Assembly: GCA_945878515.1 (NCBI GenBank)
Contig: CAMCTL010000014.1
Location: forward strand, 1 to 32,899
Direction of reading: 5' to 3'
DNA length: 32,899 nt
Source: Flavobacterium psychrophilum
Lineage (GTDB): Bacteria > Bacteroidota > Bacteroidia > Flavobacteriales > Flavobacteriaceae
In this document: positions 22,927 through 30,991 of the stretch, piece by piece
How positions within the stretch are numbered: position 1 is the stretch's first letter
Layout: each line of letters starts with the position of its first letter
The notes under the pieces: generated by a model
What the model was told of the DNA's origin: nothing
Databases searched by the model: none
The model's input: only the letters and a program-made list of their open reading frames with translations
Made by a program: the position numbers and the translations under genes

Positions 22927-22934
22927 AACATACT

Positions 22935-23732
22935 ATGAATAGATTTTTAAAATATATAAAACTTCTTTTTTTGGTTAGCATCATCAGTTCATTGGCGTTA
23001 GTTTCGTGTAAATCGAAAAGCACTGTGGTCAATGTTTCCAAAAGTGAAAGTCGAAAGAAAACAAACAAAACCATCGAAAACTATTACAACAATAAAAACG
23101 AGTTTTCGACATTATATATAAAAGCAAGTGTTCAATACATATCTGAAAAGCAAAATCAGAATGTTACCGCCGAGATTAAACTCAAAAAAGACGAACAAAT
23201 ATTAGTAAGCATTCGGTTTTTGGGAATCACAATGGCAAAAGCTTTGATCACGCCAACCAAAGTAAGCTATTATGAAAAAATAAAAGGCACGTATTACGAA
23301 GGCGATTTTAGCGCAATAAGCCAATTGCTAGGAACCGATTTAGACTTTGAAAAGGTACAAAACATGCTGTTAGGAAGAGCCGTTGACAATTTAAAAGAAG
23401 GAAAATATTCAGAAAATTTCGCTGATCAAGTATATAGATTGGACGAAGAATCTGACGGGAACACTAAGAAATCGTTTTATATTGATGGAAATAATTTCAC
23501 GATAAACAAACAAGAAATTACACAAACCAAAGAGGAAAGAATGATGCAGGTGGTGTATTCCAACAAAAAAGAATTCAAAGAAATAATTTTGCCCTTGACA
23601 CTAAACATTGATAGTTATCAAAAGAAAAGCAAAACCGAAATCAATTTAGAATACAATAATGTAAGTTTCAATGAAGAAATTTCTTTTCCTTATAGTGTTC
23701 CAAATGACTACAAAAGAATTATAATTAAGTAA
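22935..23732 (+). CDS. DUF4292 lipoprotein
   Basis: A 265-residue lipoprotein. The signal peptide ends with lipobox LVSC, Cys25 being the lipidated residue, followed by KSKST. The mature chain is rich in beta strands with amphipathic alternation (TLYIKASVQYISEK, TAEIKLKKDEQILVSIRFLG, KVSYYEKIKGTYYEGDFSAI, EINLEYNNVSFNEEISFPYSVP), fitting DUF4292. The beta-rich, lipid-anchored form recalls LolA/LolB-like lipid carriers, but that is only a resemblance. It lies in an operon between the TPR and EnvC-like genes. Confidence 0.85.
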   Translation: MNRFLKYIKLLFLVSIISSLALVSCKSKSTVVNVSKSESRKKTNKTIENYYNNKNEFSTLYIKASVQYISEKQNQNVTAEIKLKKDEQILVSIRFLGITMAKALITPTKVSYYEKIKGTYYEGDFSAISQLLGTDLDFEKVQNMLLGRAVDNLKEGKYSENFADQVYRLDEESDGNTKKSFYIDGNNFTINKQEITQTKEERMMQVVYSNKKEFKEIILPLTLNIDSYQKKSKTEINLEYNNVSFNEEISFPYSVPNDYKRIIIK

Positions 23733-23754
23733 ATTTGCCCAAACTAATTTTACT

Positions 23755-25062
23755 ATGCCAAAATTTCTCCTAAGCCTAATTTTTATTTGTATGACTTCAT
23801 TGCTGTGGAGTCAAGAATCGCAGCAAGAAAAATTAGAAAAACGTAAAGCCCAAATTCAACAGGAAATCATTGAAAATGAAAAGTTGTTGCAGTCGGTAAA
23901 GAAAAAAGAAAAATCGGCGGTAAGCGTTGTAATTGTTCAAGCCAATAAAATCAAGCTCAAAGAAAAACTAATCAACACTACCGAGCGGCAAGCCAAGTTG
24001 TTGAGCAACGACATTTACATCAATCAGCTGCAAATAAACAAGTTAAATCGAGAGCTTAAAGTACTCAAAGAAGATTATGCCGAGATGATTGTCAAATCCT
24101 ACAAAAGTCGTTCTGAGCAAAGCAGAGCAATGTTTATATTATCATCTGATAGTTTCTTGCAAGCCTATAAAAGAGCGCAGTATATGAAACAATATACAGG
24201 TTATAGAAAAATGCAAGGCGACGAAATCAAATCGAAATCAGATCAACTAATAGCTTACAACGAGAAATTAGGAGCTCAAAAATCAGCCAAACAAAAACTG
24301 ATTGAAGAAAATGAGAAAGAACGATTGTCATTGCTAAAAGCCAAGCAAGAACAAGAAAAACTGGTTAAATCGATCAAGCAAGACAAGAATAAAATTGCGG
24401 CCGACATCAAGAAAAAACAGCAAGAAGCAAGAGCCATCGACCGACAAATTGATCGTATCATTCGGGAAGCCATTGCGGAAGCCAATAGAAAAGCAGCACT
24501 GGAGAAAGCGATGAAAAAAGCCGAAGCCGAAGCAAAAGCGGGCGAGACCAAAGATGAAATAAAGAAACGAGCCAAAGCCATTGTTTCTGCTGCTCCAGCA
24601 GTATCTTCGGCAAAAATTGTATTAACACCCGAAGAAAAAATATTGGCCGATAATTTCAAAGCCAACAAAGGGAAACTACCTTGGCCGGTAGAAAAGGGAT
24701 TTGTTTCACTGCCTTATGGCGATCAGCCTCACCCGCAATTTAGCTCATTAAGAGTGCACAATAGCGGAGTTGAAATCACAACCGATCAGGGATCTAATGC
24801 AAGAGCGGTATTTGCTGGTGAAGTAACGAGTGTAATGGTCTTATCTCCCGTAAATAAAGCAGTAATGATACAGCACGGAGATTATTTTACGGTATATCAA
24901 AACCTTAGTTCGGTAAATGTGAGCAAAGGAGATAAAGTCAGTGTAAAGCAAAATATTGGAAAAGTACGAACCAATGGCGAAACAGGAAGAACAGTTTTAA
25001 AGTTTACCATTTCGCAGAATACAACGTACAATAATCCAGCGACTTGGTTGTTTAATATGTGA
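23755..25062 (+). CDS. EnvC-like murein hydrolase activator (degenerate LytM/M23 domain)
   Basis: A 435-residue periplasmic protein with a signal peptide at 1-19 (LLWSQ). Residues about 20-265 are a long coiled coil rich in Lys, Glu, Gln and Ala. A low-complexity Ala/Lys hinge follows, then a C-terminal LytM domain (about 300-435). The metal-binding residues of M23 peptidases are altered. The usual H-x-G-x-D is HNSGVE starting at H335, and the usual Y-x-H-L-S is YQNLS with N383 in place of the His. The domain is therefore expected to be catalytically dead and, like E. coli EnvC, to activate a partner amidase during cell separation. The last gene of its operon, it is followed by a strong terminator. 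Confidence 0.92.
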   Translation: MPKFLLSLIFICMTSLLWSQESQQEKLEKRKAQIQQEIIENEKLLQSVKKKEKSAVSVVIVQANKIKLKEKLINTTERQAKLLSNDIYINQLQINKLNRELKVLKEDYAEMIVKSYKSRSEQSRAMFILSSDSFLQAYKRAQYMKQYTGYRKMQGDEIKSKSDQLIAYNEKLGAQKSAKQKLIEENEKERLSLLKAKQEQEKLVKSIKQDKNKIAADIKKKQQEARAIDRQIDRIIREAIAEANRKAALEKAMKKAEAEAKAGETKDEIKKRAKAIVSAAPAVSSAKIVLTPEEKILADNFKANKGKLPWPVEKGFVSLPYGDQPHPQFSSLRVHNSGVEITTDQGSNARAVFAGEVTSVMVLSPVNKAVMIQHGDYFTVYQNLSSVNVSKGDKVSVKQNIGKVRTNGETGRTVLKFTISQNTTYNNPATWLFNM

Positions 25063-25083
25063 TGCCAAGAGTACAAAAAATAT

Positions 25084-25130
25084 AAAAGTGCCATTTTATT
25101 TTTTAATAAAATGGCACTTTTTTTACAATT
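25084..25130. terminator. Bidirectional terminator between envC-like and transglutaminase genes
   Basis: A perfect 17-bp stem: aaaagtgccattttatt (25084-25100) with aataaaatggcactttt (25105-25121), loop tttt. A T run follows on the plus strand and an A run precedes it, giving Us in the minus-strand RNA too. It lies between the convergent gene ends at 25062 and 25140. Confidence 0.95.
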
Positions 25131-25139
25131 GAGAGTTAA

Positions 25140-26102
25140 CTACTGCTGCTGTTGCCGCTGTTGTAATTTGAGCTGATAATCTATCAAATCCAATTGTCGT
25201 TGCACATCCTCAGAAACTTTTTGAAGTTTAACATCGTTTACTTCTTCAAAATGTCTTCCATCTTCATATCCAATCGATACACTAACCGAAAGCGTTTGTT
25301 TGGCAATTCCTTTGAAAGTTCCTTTTACGGGCGTACATTCATTAAAATCCCTACCAACCGAAAGTTTCACGTGGTTTTCCATTGTCCAAATATTATTGGT
25401 TGGGTCTATTCCCAACCAGCCTTGAGTTGGAGTATAAAATTCTACCCAAGCATGAGTTGCTCCTTCGCCTCTAAAACCGCTAGCATTAGGACAAATATAC
25501 CCACTAACATATCTCGAAGGAATTCCTGCTGTACGTAAAAATTGAAGCAAAACGTGTGCAAAATCTTGACAAACGCCCTTTTTGTGCACTAATATTTCAT
25601 CGACTGTAGTTTCGATATTGGTAATTCCTTTGGTGTATGTAAAGTTTTTAAAGATATACTCGCTGCATTTCTGCGCAATGGCTATCACAGGGATTGTAGC
25701 GGCATTTATCTTTTTTAAATAGGAATCTATTTTCTTTTGATTTGTAATGACATCTGGAGCACAAAGCCGCAACAGGGAACTGTTTTTTGTTTGCTCTATT
25801 TCTAAATCCTGTACTGTGGTAGTATCTATTTCGGGTATTTTGAGTGAGTGATTGACTTTTACGAGCATTCTTGATTCGATAATCATCTCGTTGTGTGCTT
25901 TCAAAATATTGAAATTTCCAACACTATTGCCGTAAAAATCGGTTGAGATTTCTACACTTGGATTTGTGGTTATCAAAAGCTGGTGCTGCAAAACTTCTTG
26001 ATTGTCAAAATTGTGCGGAAACAAACGAATTTCGTTGATGCTTTCTTTTATGGGCCAATTGTATTGGTATTTTGTAATATGAACTATTTTGAACGTCGCC
26101 AT
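25140..26102 (-). CDS. Transglutaminase-like cysteine protease-fold protein
   Basis: A 320-residue cytosolic protein (no signal peptide). The N-terminal bacterial transglutaminase beta domain occupies about residues 1-90 (IVHITKYQYNWPIKESINEIRLFPH). The papain-like core follows with the full triad C178 (KKGVCQDFAH), H217 (ATHAWVEFY) and D233 (GIDPTNN), so activity is expected. The C-terminus is a Gln-rich tail (LQQRQQQQ). It is the last gene of a three-gene minus-strand operon with alpha-E and ATP-grasp genes, 4 bases after the alpha-E stop. Families of this kind probably cleave or form isopeptide bonds; the target is unknown. Confidence 0.92.
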   Translation of the reverse strand: MATFKIVHITKYQYNWPIKESINEIRLFPHNFDNQEVLQHQLLITTNPSVEISTDFYGNSVGNFNILKAHNEMIIESRMLVKVNHSLKIPEIDTTTVQDLEIEQTKNSSLLRLCAPDVITNQKKIDSYLKKINAATIPVIAIAQKCSEYIFKNFTYTKGITNIETTVDEILVHKKGVCQDFAHVLLQFLRTAGIPSRYVSGYICPNASGFRGEGATHAWVEFYTPTQGWLGIDPTNNIWTMENHVKLSVGRDFNECTPVKGTFKGIAKQTLSVSVSIGYEDGRHFEEVNDVKLQKVSEDVQRQLDLIDYQLKLQQRQQQQ

Positions 26103-26106
26103 TTTG

Positions 26107-27060
26107 CTAGGTATAAGAGAAGAATAATTTAGAAAAATCGGCCGAAAATTGAATCAGTTGCGATTGCGTATCATTTAATACAGCTTCTAATTGTTGGTTG
26201 GTCAAGTTGTAATAATCAGTATATTGAACCATGCTTTTTAGTCTTCCAAATTGATTTTGGAGTGTTCTAGCTTCTGGTGAAATATTATCTACACACAAAT
26301 AACCTAGATATTTATCTATTAGGTCTAAAGTATACATTACCGAATGAGAAAAATCTTTATTAAACACGATATGTTGTGCAATTTTCCGATTGTGCGATAT
26401 GTTGCTGTAACTTTTTAAATACTGTTCGTAACCTGAAAGTGACAACAATAACCTTCTCCAATACAATAAATCTTCTTCGCCATCAAGGTTGTAATTTATG
26501 GGTTCAAAGTATGCTTGTGTCATCGAAATGGTTTGTAAACAGCGTTCGATGTTTTTTCCGATGCTAGAAAAACACCAACCCAAACCTCGAGGCATTGTTA
26601 CGTGAAGTATTCCGTTGTACAACAAAAGATCATTTTTGAGTTTGGTAATGACATTCACCGCTTCATACGTTTCCAGTTTTCGTGGCAATTCAGGCGAATT
26701 GGTATAATGATAGAGCGAATTTATATGTTCCCAAAGCTCTTTGGTAATTTTGTCTTGCGAACCTCTAGCGTTTTCTCGGGCTTTTCGGACCAAGTTTTTT
26801 ACGGAATCAACATTATAGTTGTCCGAAATAATATATTTCAACACAAAATTTGAATCATACTGCGACTCGATAATTTGATTTTTAGACAAATCGGTATAAT
26901 GTTCTAATAAGGGTCTGTATCCTTGAGAATCATTCATTTCTTTGTCAAAAGACAAAATATAAAAGGTATGCAGTGTCAGCAACATTCCGTCGGTTCTTTC
27001 CATATATCTGTTGAGCCAAAACATTCCGTCTGCCACTCGGCTAAGCATATTTGTTTTCAT
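26107..27060 (-). CDS. Alpha-E domain protein
   Basis: A 317-residue, almost all-helical protein. The N-terminus MLSRVADGMFWLNRYMERTDGML is the signature of the alpha-E superfamily, whose members nearly always sit next to circularly permuted ATP-grasp and transglutaminase-like genes. Further helices (PRGLGWCFSSIGKNIERCLQTI, LLYWRRLLLSLSGYEQYLK) fit the family. The biochemical role is not established; it may be a partner or substrate-binding subunit of the ATP-grasp enzyme. It is separated from the upstream gene by an unusual 166-base gap. Confidence 0.92.
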   Translation of the reverse strand: MKTNMLSRVADGMFWLNRYMERTDGMLLTLHTFYILSFDKEMNDSQGYRPLLEHYTDLSKNQIIESQYDSNFVLKYIISDNYNVDSVKNLVRKARENARGSQDKITKELWEHINSLYHYTNSPELPRKLETYEAVNVITKLKNDLLLYNGILHVTMPRGLGWCFSSIGKNIERCLQTISMTQAYFEPINYNLDGEEDLLYWRRLLLSLSGYEQYLKSYSNISHNRKIAQHIVFNKDFSHSVMYTLDLIDKYLGYLCVDNISPEARTLQNQFGRLKSMVQYTDYYNLTNQQLEAVLNDTQSQLIQFSADFSKLFFSYT

Positions 27061-27226
27061 CTGTTTATAATATTTGTTTTTTAATGGAAGATGGAACGCC
27101 TATAATCATTTCCCTGAGCGTCAATGACGATTGTCGTGGGCGTTTCATCTGTTTTTGTTTGTCATTGGGAAGAACGATTTGTCCGCTGTCGCGAAATCGA
27201 TCTCAACCTCATTATTATATCAACTA
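27061..27226. other. Gap inside the ATP-grasp / alpha-E operon, more GC-rich than usual
   Basis: 166 bases without a supported gene. The segment 27090-27210 is less A/T-rich than other gaps in the window. It contains cgtca-a-tgacg (about 27119-27129) and imperfect arms ggaacgcc / gggcgtttc around it. The minus-strand stretch has only very short frames. It may be an inserted repeat or a structured leader. Confidence 0.4.
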
Positions 27227-28660
27227 TTATTCAATAATCCAAGTGTCTTTGCTACCTCCGCCTTGCGAAGAATTGACTACCAAAGAACCTTCAGTAAGCG
27301 CCACACGAGTCAATCCGCCCGGAACAATTTTGACGCCATCAGGTCCAAATAATGCATAAGGTCTCAAATCTACGTGACGCAATTTGAGTTGACCATCAAT
27401 AAGACAAGGCACTGTACTCAGCTGAATAATGGGTTGTGCAATAAAATTCCTTGGATTTGCAAGAATTGCTTTTTTCCCTTTTTCAAGTTCTTCTTCAGTT
27501 GCTTTATTGCCCATAATCATTCCGTAGCCGCCACTCTGATTGGTTTCTTTAATGACCATATTTCCCATATCGGCAAAAACGAGTTCTCGTTCCTCTTTGT
27601 TTTCCATTTGATAAGTAGGAACATTTTTTAGAATAGGCTCTTCGTTAAGATAATATTTGATCATATCAGGCACATAAGCATAAACTGCTTTGTCATCGGC
27701 AACCCCATTTCCTACTGCGTTTACCAATGCCACATTTCCCATTTTGTATGAGCTAATCAATCCCGGAACTCCTAAAGCGCTATCAGGTCTAAAAACCAAA
27801 GGATCTAAATAATCGTCGTCAAGGCGTCTGTATATCACATCTACTTGTTCTAAACCCGAAGTGGTTTTCATATAAACGTGATTGTTGTTGACCACCAAAT
27901 CTCTTCCTTCTACCAATGGAACTCCCATTTGCCTTGCCAAAAAAGTATGCTCATAGTAAGCCGAATTATAAACCCCAGGAGTAAGCAAAACCACATTAGG
28001 ATTCGAGATGCTTCGCGGCGACATCGAAACTAAAATCTTGTGCAAAACCATTGGATAGTTGCCTACCATACTTACCCGATTAGAAGTCAGCATTTCTGGA
28101 AAAATACGTTTGGTAATCTCTCTGTTTTCAAGCATATAACTTACACCACTAGGACATCTAAGATTGTCTTCCAAAACATAAAACGCTCCGTTTTCGCCTC
28201 GAATCAAATCGATACCCGCTATGTGAATATGAATATTATGAGGCAATTTTACCCCATGTACTTCTTGCAGATAATGAGGACAAGAGGATATCAAAGCCGC
28301 CGGAATAATACCTTCTTTTATGATACTTTGTTCGTTATAAACGTCCTCCAAAAACAAGTTAAGTGCCTTTAATCGTTGCACAATACCCATTTCTACTTCG
28401 TTCCAATCTTTTTGAGTGATGATTCTAGGAATAATATCAAACGGAAAAATCCTCTCTATCCCTTGATTGTCATCGCTGTAAACCGTGAACGTAATTCCTT
28501 GGTTCATAAAAAAATCAGAAGCTTGTTTTTGCTTTTGTTCAATATTCTCAGGACTAAGGTTTTGTAATGTATGTAAAACGTTGCGATACGAATTTCGCAC
28601 TCCTTTACTCGAAAACATTTCGTCCCATCCGTTTGGGTTCAATTTAGGAATTGACTTCAT
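27227..28660 (-). CDS. Circularly permuted type-2 ATP-grasp protein
   Basis: A 477-residue cytosolic enzyme. The N-terminus GWDEMFSSKGVRNSYRNVL is the hallmark of the DUF404/DUF407 group (circularly permuted ATP-grasp). Further family blocks are ERIFPFDIIPRII, FYVLEDNLRCPSGVSYMLENR, VVLLTPGVYNSAYYEH, LARQMGVPLVEGRDLVV, IYRRLDDDYLDPL, ANAVGNGVADDKAVYAY (read here as LVNAVGNGVADDKAVYAY) and the ATP-binding GGYGMIMG. By family it should join a carboxylate to an amine using ATP, making a peptide or modifying a protein. It is the first gene of the operon with alpha-E and transglutaminase genes, an association predicted from comparative genomics to be a peptide synthesis/modification system. Confidence 0.92.
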   Translation of the reverse strand: MKSIPKLNPNGWDEMFSSKGVRNSYRNVLHTLQNLSPENIEQKQKQASDFFMNQGITFTVYSDDNQGIERIFPFDIIPRIITQKDWNEVEMGIVQRLKALNLFLEDVYNEQSIIKEGIIPAALISSCPHYLQEVHGVKLPHNIHIHIAGIDLIRGENGAFYVLEDNLRCPSGVSYMLENREITKRIFPEMLTSNRVSMVGNYPMVLHKILVSMSPRSISNPNVVLLTPGVYNSAYYEHTFLARQMGVPLVEGRDLVVNNNHVYMKTTSGLEQVDVIYRRLDDDYLDPLVFRPDSALGVPGLISSYKMGNVALVNAVGNGVADDKAVYAYVPDMIKYYLNEEPILKNVPTYQMENKEERELVFADMGNMVIKETNQSGGYGMIMGNKATEEELEKGKKAILANPRNFIAQPIIQLSTVPCLIDGQLKLRHVDLRPYALFGPDGVKIVPGGLTRVALTEGSLVVNSSQGGGSKDTWIIE

Positions 28661-29077
28661 ATATGTTGCATTATTGAATAATCAGTTAATTAAATTATTC
28701 TTCGTTAAAAAAAATGTATAAAACAAATCTATTGTTTTATTTTTATCAAAATGTTTATTATGCTGAATAATTGATAATTTATGTGATATTCTTTTTTTTG
28801 GGTTTTATTTTTGACAAATTTATTGTTTTTCTGCTTCATTTTTTCAATTCATCAATCAAAAAAATACAAATAATTTCCATTAACCCCCATATAAAAAGGG
28901 GTATTCACATAAAAAAGAAAACTATGTACAGATTAAATAGGTATAAAATAGGGGGAGTGTTTACAAAGTATATTATTTTATACAAGTTAATAGAAAGACA
29001 ACCAATTTGAACAGGATAAACCTACAATAGAGACGCCTACCTATAAATTTTTTAGCTGGACTTTGCGAAAACTATAA
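28661..29077. other. Intergenic region, AT-rich, with one very small frame
   Basis: About 417 bases. It contains a 5-bp G/C hairpin (acccc at about 28884, ggggt at about 28898). At 28924-29010 there is a 28-codon frame on the plus strand (MYRLNRYKIGG to ERQPI) after an A-rich stretch. The little peptide is basic and I cannot support it as a gene. No terminator, tRNA or clear promoter is seen. Confidence 0.35.
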
Positions 29078-29641
29078 TTATATCCTTAGTAATCCTCTAA
29101 ATCCTCTAGCCGCATAATAAGATTCGGCACCATTGTGATAAAAAAAGACGTTTCCATAACGGAAATCAGCAAAAAGGGCACCACCCAATTTTCTTATCTC
29201 GGGAGGCGTTTGGATCCAGCTCGAAGTTTTGGTGTCAAAATTACCCAGCTGCTGTAAGTTTTTATAGTTTTCTTCTGTTAAAAGTTCTATGCCCATTTCC
29301 AACGCCATTTCGACAGCGCTGTGCTTTGGTTTATTTTCTTTCCGTGACTCTAACGCTTCACGGTCATAACAAATGCTTCTACGGTCTTTAGGGCTTTCTG
29401 CCGAACAATCGTATATATGGTATTCGTTGGTACTTGTATCATAAAAAACAACATCGGGTTCGCCGCCTGTCCTTTCCATTTCATGGAGCGACCATAGTTT
29501 TTCTGGATTAGCTTCTAGCTTAATTTGCACTTGATGCCATTCAAGAGTAGCGTGGCGATGCATATTTTTATCAAAACGGTTTTTTAATGCGCTGATTATT
29601 GCGGAATATTCTTCTGGTGACAACGTTTTTTTATTTTCCAT
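29078..29641 (-). CDS. DUF4256 family protein
   Basis: A 187-residue soluble protein. It matches my memory of DUF4256: SALKNRFDKNMHRH, WHQVQIKLEANPEKLWSLHEMERTGGEPDVV, YDCSAESPKDRRSICYDREALESRK, MALEMGIELLTEENY, and the end GGALFADFRYGNVFFYHNGAESYYAARGFRG. The dense conserved Asp, Arg, His and Cys residues suggest an enzyme, but no activity is known to me. It is monocistronic and divergent from the DUF1398 gene, with a long 475-base gap between them. Confidence 0.85.
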   Translation of the reverse strand: MENKKTLSPEEYSAIISALKNRFDKNMHRHATLEWHQVQIKLEANPEKLWSLHEMERTGGEPDVVFYDTSTNEYHIYDCSAESPKDRRSICYDREALESRKENKPKHSAVEMALEMGIELLTEENYKNLQQLGNFDTKTSSWIQTPPEIRKLGGALFADFRYGNVFFYHNGAESYYAARGFRGLLRI

Positions 29642-30116
29642 ATCAGGATTGCTTTAGCATTATTTTTAGTTTGACGAGTTGGATTAAATCCAAGCAGTTT
29701 CGATTAAAACAAATGTATGCTAAAATAACCTTGAAGAAAACAGAACAATTTTAGTGACGCAAAAAAATGCTATCAATGATAAAGCGTTTTTTGATTTGTA
29801 TGAAATGATTAAACAATTTTTATATTCTCGGGTGCTTTGCGACTCCGATAGCTATCGGAACTCGCCCTCGCATCACAAATCAACAGCTTAAGTTTATATG
29901 GCTATTAATGGTAATCTTATGCTACAAAGATGTAGTCCTGAGGATATCGTATCTGATTTATTTTTATATTTGTTTAAAATCACGCTGCTGCATAGCGACT
30001 ATACACCCGAAATGCTTTAGATTGTCGCTAGCTTGTAGCAGTGGTAAACGAGTTAGCCAACATAGTACAACAACACGAAATTGACAGAAAACAGTACGAA
30101 ATTTAAACAATAAAAT
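29642..30116. other. Intergenic region with palindromes
   Basis: 475 bases without a supported gene. A perfect 16-base palindrome tccgatagctatcgga lies at 29844-29859. A larger imperfect inverted repeat at 29985-30041 pairs ctgct...tagcgac with gtcgcta...agcag around a 24-base loop. A TATATTTG box at 29965-29972 is the nearest consensus -7 element to the DUF1398 gene, but lies about 145 bases upstream of it. Confidence 0.6.
29965..29972 (+). promoter_or_regulatory. -7 box TATATTTG upstream of the inverted repeat / DUF1398 gene
   Basis: Exact TAnnTTTG match. A transcript starting about 29979 would begin right at the 29985-30041 inverted repeat and then run into the DUF1398 gene, giving a structured leader of roughly 135 bases. 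No TTG lies at the ideal -33 distance. Confidence 0.4.
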
Positions 30117-30506
30117 ATGTTTACAGTAGAACAAATTGAACAAGCTCACAAAAAAGTACAATCAGGAGCAGATTTTCCAAAATATATTCAAGAAATCAAA
30201 GAATTTGGCGTCAAAGGTTTTGAAACTTGGGTTAAAGACAGTCATACAGAATATTTTGGCGATAATAATTTCAGTACGCAATCCAACGCTAAGTATGATG
30301 AATTAGTTATTTCAGATTTTAGCAGCAAAGAAATCTTTATATCTCAACTTAAATCCCACCAACAAGGCAAAACCGATTATTTTACTTTCTGTAAAGATTG
30401 CGCGGAGGCAGGAATAGAAAAATGGGTTGTTACGCTTGAGGAAATGACTTGTACTTATTTCGACAAAAAAGGAAATGAGATTTTGGTTGAAGAAATCCCC
30501 CAATAA
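30117..30506 (+). CDS. DUF1398 family protein
   Basis: A 129-residue protein of the DUF1398 family (sometimes labelled phage envelope protein, a misleading name). Recognisable are the start FTVEQIEQAHKKVQSGADFPKYI, then FGVKGFETWVKDSHTEYFG, the middle FISQLKSHQQGKTDYFTFCKDCAEAGIEKWVV and the end CTYFDKKGNEILVEEIPQ. Function unknown. It lies 35 bases upstream of an SRPBCC gene on the same strand, probably in one transcript. No phage genes are nearby. Confidence 0.85.
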   Translation: MFTVEQIEQAHKKVQSGADFPKYIQEIKEFGVKGFETWVKDSHTEYFGDNNFSTQSNAKYDELVISDFSSKEIFISQLKSHQQGKTDYFTFCKDCAEAGIEKWVVTLEEMTCTYFDKKGNEILVEEIPQ

Positions 30507-30541
30507 ATAAATCGTCTAACAATTATAAAAAATAAATTCCA

Positions 30542-30991
30542 ATGACAAATAACAAAGTTACTCTTCACAGAGTTTTTACTGCGCCAGTAGAAAAAGTTTT
30601 TAAAGCATTCACCGATGCCGACGCTTTGGCTTCTTGGCTTCCACCTTATGGTTTTGTTTGCAAAGTTCATCATTTGGACACACAAATTGGTGGTAAATAC
30701 AAGATGTCCTTTACTAATTTTGGCACAGACAGCAGTCATTCGTTTGGTGGCGAATATTTAGAAATTGTACCTAACGAATTATTAAAATATTCAGATGTTT
30801 TTGATGACCCAAATCTGCCAGGACAAATGATAACAACAATAATTTTTCGCCAAGTAATTTGCGGAACAGAAATAACCGCAACACAAGAAGGAATTCCTAA
30901 CGAAATTCCAACGGAAATGTGTTATTTAGGTTGGCAAGAAAGTTTAGAAAAACTGAAAAAATTAGTTGAACCCAATATTCCTGACGCATAA
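30542..30991 (+). CDS. SRPBCC / AHSA1-like domain protein
   Basis: A 149-residue protein with the Aha1-C-like START-related fold. The typical opening is VTLHRVFTAPVEKVFKAFTDADALASWLPP. The glycine-rich strand IGGKYKMSFTNFGT, the strand GGEYLEIVPNELLKYSDVF and the C-terminal helix LGWQESLEKLKKLVEP complete the helix-grip. Such proteins bind small hydrophobic molecules or act in stress or self-resistance; nothing here picks out one role. Follows DUF1398 by 35 bases. Confidence 0.9.
   Translation: MTNNKVTLHRVFTAPVEKVFKAFTDADALASWLPPYGFVCKVHHLDTQIGGKYKMSFTNFGTDSSHSFGGEYLEIVPNELLKYSDVFDDPNLPGQMITTIIFRQVICGTEITATQEGIPNEIPTEMCYLGWQESLEKLKKLVEPNIPDA

Noticed and set aside
24276..24668. Minus-strand frame of 130 codons inside the EnvC-like gene
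   Set aside because: Its Ser/Phe/Ala-rich product is the mirror of the Lys/Glu/Gln-rich coiled coil on the plus strand; no homology or start signal.
27051..27359. Plus-strand frames of 73-102 codons over the alpha-E / ATP-grasp junction
   Set aside because: They overlap well-supported minus-strand genes, and the products have no recognisable domain.
28040..28372. Plus-strand frame of 110 codons inside the ATP-grasp gene
   Set aside because: Antisense to a conserved gene, with a composition that mirrors it.
28924..29010. 28-codon frame MYRLNRYKIGG to ERQPI
   Set aside because: Too short and without any supporting signal or homology to be listed as a gene; mentioned only in the gap description.
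30117..30506. Phage remnant, because DUF1398 is sometimes called phage envelope protein
   Set aside because: No other phage gene, integrase or attachment site is present; the label is historical.
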